DNA from: Loktanella sp. UBA3435
Lineage (GTDB): Bacteria; Pseudomonadota; Alphaproteobacteria; Rhodobacterales; Rhodobacteraceae
Reading direction: 5' to 3'
Assembly: GCA_002378665.1 (NCBI GenBank)
Contig: DFSO01000078.1
Location: 87,351-95,010 of the forward strand
DNA length: 7,660 nucleotides
Position 1 is the first letter of the stretch, and each line of letters starts with the position of its first letter. This document shows, in pieces, positions 1 through 5,798 of this stretch. The translations under genes and the position numbers were made by a program. Below the pieces are notes generated by a model. The model was not told where the DNA came from. It ran no database searches and worked only from the letters and a program-made list of their open reading frames with translations.

Positions 1-147
1 CACGACCACCACCATCACGATCACGACCATAGCCATGACCACGATCATCATTACCACCACGATGACCATGATCATGTGCATGCGGTCTATCCTCATGCCA
101 AACATCCGCATGGTCCTGAAAGCGCGCGTAAGTCGAAGAAGTCTTAA
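1..147 (+). CDS. 3' end of a gene with a His/Asp-rich tail; possible CbiX-type cobaltochelatase (partial)
   Basis: The open frame enters from the left edge and ends at TAA 145-147, giving the last 48 residues of a larger protein. Of the first 27 residues 16 are His and 8 are Asp; the 48-residue segment has 19 His in all. It closes with a Pro/His stretch (YPHAKHPHGP) and a basic end rich in Lys and Ser. Such tails bind Co2+, Ni2+ or Zn2+ in metallochaperones and some chelatases. Because the next gene, 24 nt downstream, is cobH, a cobalt-handling role is likely. My best guess is a CbiX-type sirohydrochlorin cobaltochelatase, a family in which His-rich regions near the C-terminus are known and which often neighbours cobH/cbiC. 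CobW or a cobalt transporter component are alternatives. No catalytic domain lies in the window, so the family call is inference; the reading frame and composition are seen directly. Confidence 0.6.
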   Translation, partial: HDHHHHDHDHSHDHDHHYHHDDHDHVHAVYPHAKHPHGPESARKSKKS

Positions 148-171
148 GCCGCTCAACTGAAAGCCAAGCCA

Positions 172-810
172 TTGCGCCCCTATGAAAAAGACCCTGCCGC
201 GATCTATGCGGCCAGTTTTGCGACTGTGCGCAAAGAGGCCCGATTGGACCGCTTTGCCGCTGACATGCATCCGCTGATCACGCGGCTTATTCATGCCTGT
301 GGCATGGTCGAGATTGCGGATCGGTTGGCGTGGTCGGATGGTGCCTATGCCGCGGGTCATGCGGCGTTGCAGGCGGGGGCGCCGATTTTGTGCGATTGCG
401 AGATGGTGGGTGCAGGGATCATTCGTCGCTATCTGCCTGCGGGCAATGAAGTGATCGTGACGCTCAATGATGCGTCTGTGCCCGAGCGGGCGAAGGCGAT
501 TGGCAACACGCGGTCGGCTGCGGCTGTTGAGTTGTGGGCGGATAAGTTGGACGGCGCTGTTGTGGCTGTTGGCAATGCGCCGACGGCCTTGTTTCATTTG
601 CTGGAATTGATTGATGCGGGCGCGCCAAAGCCTGCGGTCATCTTAGGCTTTCCTGTCGGGTTTATCGGTGCCGCCGAGAGCAAGGCCGAACTGGCCGCGA
701 ACCCACGTGGCTGTGAATATGTGGCCTTGCGCGGACGTCGTGGCGGATCGGCTATGGCCTCGGCTGCCGTGAATGCGCTGGCTGCTGGTTTGCCGGAGGA
801 TCGGGTATGA
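172..810 (+). CDS. cobH: Precorrin-8X methylmutase (CobH/CbiC family)
   Basis: CobH moves the methyl group from C-11 to C-12 of precorrin-8X, giving hydrogenobyrinic acid (the cobalt form in the CbiC route), in the cytoplasm. The 212-residue length fits the family. The N-terminal YEKDPAAIY segment, the RLIHACGM motif with the presumed catalytic His at residue 41, and the LGFPVGFIGAAESK loop near residues 158-171 are all typical. The start is TTG at 172: the frame has no ATG before the conserved YEKD segment, and the previous stop in this frame is the TAA at 145-147 that ends the upstream gene. A weak purine-rich stretch (GAAAG, 159-163) sits 8 nt ahead. The gene follows the His-rich gene after 24 nt and overlaps cobL through ATGA at 807-810, so it belongs to the same operon. 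The function is confident; the TTG start is probable, with CTG 157 the only other nearby choice. Confidence 0.95.
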   Translation: MRPYEKDPAAIYAASFATVRKEARLDRFAADMHPLITRLIHACGMVEIADRLAWSDGAYAAGHAALQAGAPILCDCEMVGAGIIRRYLPAGNEVIVTLNDASVPERAKAIGNTRSAAAVELWADKLDGAVVAVGNAPTALFHLLELIDAGAPKPAVILGFPVGFIGAAESKAELAANPRGCEYVALRGRRGGSAMASAAVNALAAGLPEDRV

Positions 811-2006
811 CCGCTTGGTTGCATATCGTCGGGATTGGCGAGGACGGCTTTGACGGGCTGACCCCTGCGACCCGTGCCGTTGTTGAGGCGGCTGAGGTGA
901 TTATTGGTGGCGAGCGGCATCATGCCTTGGCTGCGAATATCTCGGCGGAGCGTTTAGCGTGGCCGTCCCCGTTTAACGCGATGGTTGAGACGATAGAGGG
1001 CTTGCGTGGTAAGCGCGCGGTTGTGCTTGTGACGGGTGATCCGCTTTGGTTCTCTGTCGGTGCGCGGATTGGGCGGGCGATGGACCCTGCCGAGATCGTT
1101 TACCATCCGCAATTGTCGGCGTTTCAATTGGCGGCGGCTAGGATGGGTTGGTCTTTGGCTGACATTGAGACGTTGACTGTGCATGGTCGCCCTGTTGAAC
1201 AGATGATCGCGTTTATCCAGCCTGATGTGCGTTTGCTCGTGCTGACGACGGGCGCCGAGACGCCTGCGCAGATTGCGAAGTTTTTGAGTGAGCGCGGGTT
1301 TGGGAAGTCAAAGATGACCGTGCTTGCTGCGATGGGTGGCAAGGACGAGGCGCGTTTTGATGGGACTGCGGATGCTTGGCAACATGAGGTCCCTGCGTTT
1401 AATACCTTGGCTGTCGAGTGTATTGCGGCCCCTGATGCCGCGTTGTTGCCGCGTGTTCCGGGATTGGCGGATGCCTTGTTCCAGTCTGATGGCACGATGA
1501 CGAAGCAAGAAATTCGTGCCGCGACGCTTGCGAAACTGATGCCGATGCGCGGTGCGCTTCTTTGGGATATCGGTTGTGGCTCTGGATCGGTGGCGATCGA
1601 GTGGATGCGGGCCGCCCGTTATGCCCGTGCAATTGGGATTGAGCCGCGTGCGGATAGGCGGGCAATGGCGGGTGCCAATGCGATGGCTTTGGGCGCGCCG
1701 AAGTTGGAGTTGGTGGACGGCATGGTGCCTGATGCGCTGGGCGGTTTGCCCGCACCAGATGCGATTTTCATTGGCGGTGGATTGAGCCGTCCGACCTTTG
1801 ATGCGGCTTGGGCTGCGTTGCGTCCTCTTGGCCGTTTGGTGGCCAATGCGGTGACGCTTGAGAGTGAGGCCGAGTTGATGGCGTTGCATGCGGAATTCGG
1901 CGGGGAATTGGTCCGTATATCTGTTTGTCGCGCGGAGCCTGTTGGCCGTTTGACGGGATGGCGTCCATCGATGCCTGTGACCCAGTGGAGTTTGGTGAAG
2001 CGATGA
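807..2006 (+). CDS. cobL: Precorrin-6Y C5,15-methyltransferase, decarboxylating (CobL, CbiE-CbiT fusion)
   Basis: CobL methylates C-5 and C-15 of precorrin-6Y (dihydro-precorrin-6X) and decarboxylates the C-12 acetate side chain, yielding precorrin-8X, the substrate of the neighbouring CobH. The 399-residue protein has two modules. Residues about 1-200 are a CbiE-type tetrapyrrole methylase with an N-terminal VGIGEDG turn and a TGDPLWFS motif (GDP at 77-79). Residues about 215-399 are a CbiT-type Rossmann methyltransferase with the SAM-binding motif LLWDIGCGSGS at 251-261 and an FIGGG strand further on. The fused form is the usual arrangement in the aerobic pathway of alphaproteobacteria. The ATG at 807 overlaps the cobH stop (ATGA) and has a strong SD, GGAGG at 795-799, seven bases upstream. 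The stop at 2004-2006 overlaps the cobI start. Both halves look intact. Confidence 0.96.
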   Translation: MTAWLHIVGIGEDGFDGLTPATRAVVEAAEVIIGGERHHALAANISAERLAWPSPFNAMVETIEGLRGKRAVVLVTGDPLWFSVGARIGRAMDPAEIVYHPQLSAFQLAAARMGWSLADIETLTVHGRPVEQMIAFIQPDVRLLVLTTGAETPAQIAKFLSERGFGKSKMTVLAAMGGKDEARFDGTADAWQHEVPAFNTLAVECIAAPDAALLPRVPGLADALFQSDGTMTKQEIRAATLAKLMPMRGALLWDIGCGSGSVAIEWMRAARYARAIGIEPRADRRAMAGANAMALGAPKLELVDGMVPDALGGLPAPDAIFIGGGLSRPTFDAAWAALRPLGRLVANAVTLESEAELMALHAEFGGELVRISVCRAEPVGRLTGWRPSMPVTQWSLVKR

Positions 2007-2749
2007 TGACTGATGACGCGCGGCTTTCGCCGACGCCCCACCCGCCATCCCAAGGCACATTGTATGGTGTTGGCCTAGGGCCGGGTGCGCCTGATTTGAT
2101 CACTTTGCGAGCGGCGCGGTTGATTGAGGGGGCGGCTGTTGTGGCCTATCCTGCGCTTGCCGGTGGGGACAGTTTTGCGCGGTCGATTGCTGCGGATTTG
2201 ATAGCACCCGATGCGCTTGAGATCGTGATGGATGTGCCGATGACCGTGGAGCGCGGCCCTGCGCAGGCGGCGTATGACAAGGGCGCTGCTGATATTGCGG
2301 CGGCTTTGGATCGTGGTCAGGATGTGGTTTGTCTGTGCGAGGGCGATCCGTTTTTCTATGGCTCGTTTATGTATGTGTTTGCGCGGTTGTCTGGGAAATA
2401 CCAAGTTGAGGTTGTGCCCGGTGTGACGTCGATCACAGCTTGTGCAGCGACGGCGGGGATGCCGCTGGCTGCGCGTAATGAGCGTTTGACTGTGTTGCCC
2501 GGGCCCTTGCCAGAGGTCGAGTTGCGCGCACGGATTGATGGCGCGGAGAGCGTTGTCATCATGAAGGTGGGTCGTCACATGGCCAAAATTCGCGCTGTGA
2601 TCGAGAGCCTTGGGCTGACGGATCGTGCGATGTATGTTGAGCGTGCGACGCTGCCGCAGGAAGTTGTGCTTCCGCTTAAAGATGCGCCTGAAAAGGCACC
2701 TTATTTTTCAATGATTTTACTGACCAAAGGGGCCGATCCATGGCTATGA
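2003..2749 (+). CDS. cobI: Precorrin-2 C20-methyltransferase (CobI/CbiL family)
   Basis: CobI transfers a methyl group from SAM to C-20 of precorrin-2 (or cobalt-factor II for CbiL-type members), making precorrin-3A, the first step committed to corrin synthesis. From ATG 2003 the protein has 248 residues. It shows the tetrapyrrole-methylase features VGLGPGAPDLIT (residues 23-34), EGDPFFYGS (113-121), a PGVTSITACAA segment and a closing PYFSMILL strand. About 17 residues before GTLYGVG, rich in Pro and containing His, look like a non-conserved extension. Two consecutive ATG codons (2003 and 2006) are possible starts. The first forms an ATGA overlap with the cobL stop, and the second is better spaced from GGTGA at 1994-1998, so the start is uncertain by one residue. 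Sequence alone does not tell CobI from CbiL substrate preference. The gene overlaps the CbiG-CobJ gene. Confidence 0.93.
   Translation: MMTDDARLSPTPHPPSQGTLYGVGLGPGAPDLITLRAARLIEGAAVVAYPALAGGDSFARSIAADLIAPDALEIVMDVPMTVERGPAQAAYDKGAADIAAALDRGQDVVCLCEGDPFFYGSFMYVFARLSGKYQVEVVPGVTSITACAATAGMPLAARNERLTVLPGPLPEVELRARIDGAESVVIMKVGRHMAKIRAVIESLGLTDRAMYVERATLPQEVVLPLKDAPEKAPYFSMILLTKGADPWL
2728..2732 (+). promoter_or_regulatory. Shine-Dalgarno sequence deciding the CbiG-CobJ start
   Basis: AGGGG lies seven bases before ATG 2740 and thirteen before ATG 2746. It lies inside the cobI coding region, and the spacing favours the earlier start. Internal initiation here, together with the stop/start overlap, would couple translation of the two genes. 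Confidence 0.6.
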
Positions 2750-4551
2750 AACCTGTTGTAGTAGCGCTTTCGCGTTCGGGTGAAGTGACTGCGCATAAAG
2801 TGGCTGCTGTTTTGGGCGCGTCGGTGCATGGTCGAGAGGGGCGTGTGGACAGGGCGGATGCATTCTTTGCGAATGCTCTGGATCATGTGCGCGATTTGTT
2901 TGCGGCAGGTGTGCCTGTTGTGGGCGTTTGTGCATCGGGGATTTTGATCCGTGCTGTGGCGCCGTTGTTGATGGATAAATTGACCGAGCCGCCTGTGGTT
3001 TCTGTGTCGGATGATGGCGCGGTTGTTGTGCCTTTGCTCGGCGGTCATCGTGGTGCGAACCGTTTGGCCTCAAAGATTGCGGATGCGCTGGGTGCCGTTG
3101 CTGCGGTGACGACGGCGGGAGATGTTGCCCTTGGTGTGGCCTTGGATGAGCCGCCTGTTGGCTGGACCTTGGTGAACCCTGTGGATGCGAAGGGTGCGAT
3201 GGCGTCGCTGCTTTCTGGCACGGGGGCGACTGTTGTAGGTGAAGCCCCTTGGTTGGCGGATTTGCCAAAGGGTGACGGTTTGCGGATATCTATAGGCACG
3301 GAGCGTCACGGCGATCTGGGTGAGGACCATTTGCAGTTTGCGCCGCAGGTTTTGACGCTGGGTGTCGGCTGTGCGCGGGATTGTGATCCTGATGAGTTGA
3401 TGGCGCTTGTCTTGGGCGTTTTGGATGAGGCGAAAGTTGCGCCAGAGGCCATTCATTCGGTGAATACCATCACGCTGAAGGCGGATGAGCCTGCGATCAT
3501 TGCATTGGCGAAGGCGCTGGGCGTGCCGCTGCGGTTGTTCGAGGCGGATGCGCTGGAGGCCGAGACGCCGCGATTGGCAAATCCGTCGGACGTCGTGTTT
3601 GCCGAAGTGGGCACGCATGGGGTGTCTGAGGCTGCGGCATTGGCGCAGGGCGGGGCGGATGCGAAGTTTTTGGTGACCAAGAAAAAGACAGCGAATGCGA
3701 CTTGTGCGATTGCGATTTCTCCTGCGCCTTTGGTTGCGTTGAAGGGTCGTTCTCGGGGCCGTTTGTCAGTTGTTGGGATTGGTCCGGGGCAAGCGGCTTG
3801 GCGCACGCCTGAGGTGTCTCGACTGGTGGCCGAGGCTGAGGAACTGGTCGGATACGGGTTATATATTGATTTGCTGGGGCCTTTGGCGATTGGCAAGGAG
3901 CGGTCGGATTTTCCACTGGGTGGCGAAGAGGCGCGGTGCCGTTATGCGCTTGAACAGGCAGGTAAGGGCAAGAATGTTGCCCTCGTGTGTTCGGGTGATG
4001 CGGGCATTTATGCGATGGGGGCGCTGGTGTTTGAACTCTTGGATCGGTCTGAGGCAGACTTGGGTGTGTCGGATGCGGCGCGCCGTATTGAGGTTGTCTG
4101 TTCGCCCGGTGTGAGTGCGTTGCAGGGGGCTGCGGCGCGAGCTGGTGCGCCATTGGGCCATGATTTCTGCACGATTAGTTTGAGCGATTTGTTGACGCCG
4201 CGTGATGATATTCTGCGGCGTTTGAAGGCCGCGGCAGAGGGCGATTTTGTGATCGCTTTCTATAATCCAGTGTCTAAGACGCGGCGCACGTTGTTGGCCG
4301 AGGCGCGCGATATTTTGTTGCAGCATAGGCCTGCGGATACGCCTGTGATGTTGGCCAGTTCCTTGGGCCGGCCTGAGGAGTATGTGCGGTATCGCCGTTT
4401 GGATGAGCTTGAGGTTGATGAGGTCGATATGCTGACGGTTGTTTTGATCGGCTCGTCGAACTCGCGTCTGGCGCAGCTAGGCGAGGGGCCGCGTATGTTT
4501 ACGCCGCGTGGCTATGCCCGCAAAATTGATGGGGATTTGTCTGGGGCGTAG
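2740..4551 (+). CDS. cobJ: CbiG-CobJ fusion: cobalamin protein CbiG plus precorrin-3B C17-methyltransferase
   Basis: This 603-residue protein joins two enzymes. Residues about 4-200 resemble the CbiG N-terminal region, with ASGILIRAVAPLL (65-77) and PLLGGHRGAN (98-107). Residues about 204-327 match the CbiG C-terminal domain, shared with CobE of aerobes: LGVGCARDCDPDEL from 207, and EVGTHGVSEAAAL from 289. After a short basic linker, residues about 339-600 form a complete CobJ/CbiH methyltransferase with VVGIGPG (344-350), SGDAGIYAM (418-426), a GHDFCTISLSDLL stretch and FYNPVSKTR. CobJ methylates C-17 and contracts the macrocycle. CbiG opens the delta-lactone of cobalt-precorrin-5A, releasing acetaldehyde in the anaerobic route. 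ATG 2740 has a well-placed SD (AGGGG, 2728-2732) and overlaps cobI by 10 nt; ATG 2746 would give an ATGA overlap but lies 13 nt from the SD. Whether the CbiG half is active here is not shown. Confidence 0.95.
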   Translation: MAMKPVVVALSRSGEVTAHKVAAVLGASVHGREGRVDRADAFFANALDHVRDLFAAGVPVVGVCASGILIRAVAPLLMDKLTEPPVVSVSDDGAVVVPLLGGHRGANRLASKIADALGAVAAVTTAGDVALGVALDEPPVGWTLVNPVDAKGAMASLLSGTGATVVGEAPWLADLPKGDGLRISIGTERHGDLGEDHLQFAPQVLTLGVGCARDCDPDELMALVLGVLDEAKVAPEAIHSVNTITLKADEPAIIALAKALGVPLRLFEADALEAETPRLANPSDVVFAEVGTHGVSEAAALAQGGADAKFLVTKKKTANATCAIAISPAPLVALKGRSRGRLSVVGIGPGQAAWRTPEVSRLVAEAEELVGYGLYIDLLGPLAIGKERSDFPLGGEEARCRYALEQAGKGKNVALVCSGDAGIYAMGALVFELLDRSEADLGVSDAARRIEVVCSPGVSALQGAAARAGAPLGHDFCTISLSDLLTPRDDILRRLKAAAEGDFVIAFYNPVSKTRRTLLAEARDILLQHRPADTPVMLASSLGRPEEYVRYRRLDELEVDEVDMLTVVLIGSSNSRLAQLGEGPRMFTPRGYARKIDGDLSGA

Positions 4552-4561
4552 GGCCAAAGGC

Positions 4562-4588
4562 ATGAGTATTTTGGGACATAGAAAATGA
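4562..4588 (+). other. Possible 8-codon mini-ORF coupled to cobM
   Basis: In the 33-nt gap between the fusion gene and cobM, an ATG at 4562 opens a frame coding MSILGHRK that ends at TGA 4586-4588. That stop overlaps the cobM start in an ATGA arrangement, like the real gene junctions upstream. A purine stretch AAAGG (4556-4560) precedes the ATG, but with only one base of spacing, so independent translation would be weak. It may be a short leader peptide that delivers ribosomes to cobM, or chance. No functional peptide is claimed. Confidence 0.3.
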
Positions 4589-5352
4589 CGGTTTATTTTA
4601 TTGGTGCGGGTCCGGGTGATCCTGAGCTTTTGACGATTAAGGCAGCAAGGATTATTGGCGAGTGTCCTGTTTGTTTATATGCGGGATCTTTGGTACCCGA
4701 GGCTGTTGTGGCTTGTGCGCCGACAGGGGCGCTTGTGATGGATACCGCGCCAATGACTTTGGACGATACGCACGGCGCGATTATGGCGGCCCATGCAAAG
4801 GGCCAAAACGTGGCGCGGGTGCATTCGGGTGATCCGTCGCTTTATGGTGCTATTGCCGAGCAGATCAGGCGGTTGAAGGCTGACGGGATCGATTACCAGA
4901 TCATTCCTGGTGTGCCTGCCTATGCGGCGGCGGCGGCGGCGTTGGGGACCGAGTTGACGGTGCCTGAGGTGGCGCAGTCGATTATTTTGACCCGGATGTC
5001 GATGAAATCGACGGGGATGCCTGCGGGTGAGACCTTGGAGAACTTTGCGCGGACGGGTGCGACATTGGCTATTCACCTTGGTATCCGTGCATTGCGCGAG
5101 ATTGAGCGGCAGTTGGCGCCTTATTACGGTGAGGATTGCCCTGTGGCGGTGGTTTACCGTGTGGGGTGGCCTGATCAGTTGATTATTCGTGGTACGTTGA
5201 TGACGGTGCGCGAGCAGGTGCGGGCGGCGAAAATTACGCGGACAGCGTTGATCTTGGTGGGGCCAGCCTTGGGTGAAAACCACGGGTTTGCGGATTCCGC
5301 ACTCTATGACGCGGCGAAACCGCATGTGTTGCGGCCAAAGGCGACCGCGTAA
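4585..5352 (+). CDS. cobM: Precorrin-4 C11-methyltransferase (CobM/CbiF family)
   Basis: CobM uses SAM to methylate C-11 of precorrin-4 (cobalt-precorrin-4 in CbiF), giving precorrin-5. The 255-residue length fits the family. Motifs of class III tetrapyrrole methylases are clear: FIGAGPGDPELLT at the N-terminus (GAGPGDP at 7-13), LYAGSLVP, HSGDPSLYG (80-88), PGVPAYAAAAAALGTELTVPEV, and ILTRMSMKSTGMP. The Ala run is encoded by six identical GCG codons (4924-4941). Unlike the other junctions in this operon, the gene does not overlap its upstream neighbour; a 33-nt gap with a weak GGGA (4573-4576) precedes ATG 4585. It is the last recognisable corrin gene in the window, and no hairpin-plus-T terminator follows it. 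Its position right after CobJ matches pathway order (C17, then C11). Confidence 0.96.
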   Translation: MTVYFIGAGPGDPELLTIKAARIIGECPVCLYAGSLVPEAVVACAPTGALVMDTAPMTLDDTHGAIMAAHAKGQNVARVHSGDPSLYGAIAEQIRRLKADGIDYQIIPGVPAYAAAAAALGTELTVPEVAQSIILTRMSMKSTGMPAGETLENFARTGATLAIHLGIRALREIERQLAPYYGEDCPVAVVYRVGWPDQLIIRGTLMTVREQVRAAKITRTALILVGPALGENHGFADSALYDAAKPHVLRPKATA

Positions 5353-5371
5353 ATCACTGGGTTTTAAGTAA

Positions 5372-5384
5372 CATTGCTGCAATG
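5372..5384 (+). promoter_or_regulatory. Candidate operator: perfect 13-nt palindrome
   Basis: CATTGC and GCAATG are exact reverse complements around a single central T. The overlapping GCTGC-AAT-GCGGC (5376-5388) is a second, imperfect symmetric arrangement of GC-rich pairs. The TGC-rich character recalls sites of PhaR-type regulators in alphaproteobacteria, but I cannot assign a regulator. It lies just upstream of the best -35-like hexamer. Confidence 0.3.
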
Positions 5385-5422
5385 CGGCGGATTTTGTCAC
5401 TTGATCTTCACATATTGTAGGC

Positions 5423-5445
5423 CATCCTTTGGTTAACGGAGGATG
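5423..5445 (+). promoter_or_regulatory. RNA hairpin masking the Shine-Dalgarno sequence
   Basis: CATCCTTTG (5423-5431) can pair with CGGAGGATG (5437-5445) across a GTTAA loop, giving nine pairs of which two are U-G wobbles. The whole SD core GGAGG (5438-5442) lies in the 3' arm, paired with CCTTT. The ATG at 5450 follows four bases after the stem. If the transcript starts upstream of 5423, this would limit ribosome access and could respond to temperature or a bound factor. The pairing is read directly from the sequence; the regulatory role is inference. Confidence 0.4.
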
Positions 5446-5449
5446 TGCC

Positions 5450-5797
5450 ATGAATGATTTTCTACCTGAGGCCGTGAGACAGGGGCTAGAGCAAGCCCGT
5501 AAAACAGCAATGCGCCGAAGCACGCGTTTGTGTGTGCATGATGGCGACGATGTTTATGCGATCCGTAGGCTTTGGGATGGTGGTTTTGCGCTTGATGCCG
5601 ATGTCGCCAAAAAGGTGCGCGGCCGTGTCGAAATTTACGATGGCGCGCGGCATTTGTATCAGTGTCTGATTGTTGATTCCGCTGATGAGGGCGAAGAACG
5701 TGTCTTTGAATTCAAGTGGTTACATCCGGTGACGGATCACCCGCCTGTGGATTACGAACAGCCCAACTTTGTGCCTGCCGGGCTGATCGCTTATTGA
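5450..5797 (+). CDS. Small conserved-type protein of unknown function, PilZ-like pattern possible
   Basis: A 115-residue soluble protein with no signal peptide or membrane segment. ATG 5450 is chosen because the strong SD GGAGG (5438-5442) sits seven bases upstream; an earlier in-frame TTG at 5429 would put the SD inside the gene. I do not recognise a named family, although the sequence resembles hypothetical proteins I associate with Rhodobacterales. Residues 22-26 (RRSTR), a beta-rich stretch and LWDGGFAL (41-48), then a second beta-rich part (GRVEIYDGARHLYQCLIV, roughly 58-75), faintly follow the PilZ pattern of an RxxxR motif followed by a D/N-S-GG motif, but the key Ser is absent. The C-terminal part is acidic and Pro-containing. 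The gene is separated from cobM by its own leader and converges on the aminotransferase gene, one base away. It may be unrelated to cobalamin. Confidence 0.85.
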   Translation: MNDFLPEAVRQGLEQARKTAMRRSTRLCVHDGDDVYAIRRLWDGGFALDADVAKKVRGRVEIYDGARHLYQCLIVDSADEGEERVFEFKWLHPVTDHPPVDYEQPNFVPAGLIAY

Positions 5798-5798
5798 T

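Larger units (their letters stand above)
5353..5449 (+). promoter_or_regulatory. Intergenic leader/promoter region with a palindrome
   Basis: This 97-nt spacer separates cobM from the small unknown gene and is visibly more AT-rich than the genes beside it. It contains a perfect palindrome CATTGC-T-GCAATG at 5372-5384, followed by TTGTCA at 5394-5399, which matches the sigma-70 -35 box at five of six positions. A TATTGT at 5413-5418 resembles a -10 box but is only 13 nt away, so no standard promoter can be fixed. The region may carry a promoter with an operator upstream of it. No terminator for the cob operon is seen here. Confidence 0.35.

Noticed and set aside
1..81. CAY/GAY repeat at the left edge as a DNA repeat or CRISPR-like array
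   Set aside because: The periodicity is the codon pattern of a His/Asp-rich protein in one open frame. There are no spacers or identical repeat units.
1308..2060. 250-codon open frame on the minus strand across cobL
   Set aside because: The composition is His/Arg/Thr-rich without family motifs, and it is antisense to a well-supported CobL.
3485..4114. Arg/Trp-rich frames on the plus strand inside the CbiG-CobJ gene (3485-3676 and 3770-4114)
   Set aside because: They are out-of-frame shadows of a strongly conserved gene, with low-complexity composition.
5423..5445. Reading the hairpin as the cob operon terminator
   Set aside because: No T-run follows the stem, which overlaps the SD and sits just before a start codon; a role at the ribosome-binding site fits better.
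5353..5449. Cobalamin riboswitch before the small gene
   Set aside because: The 97-nt spacer is too short and I see no B12-box-like sequence. A riboswitch for the operon, if any, would lie upstream of the window.
4675..5523. 282-codon open frame on the minus strand across cobM and the small gene
   Set aside because: It is Arg/His-rich with no recognisable domain and lies opposite clearly coding cobM. Long antisense frames are expected with this codon bias.
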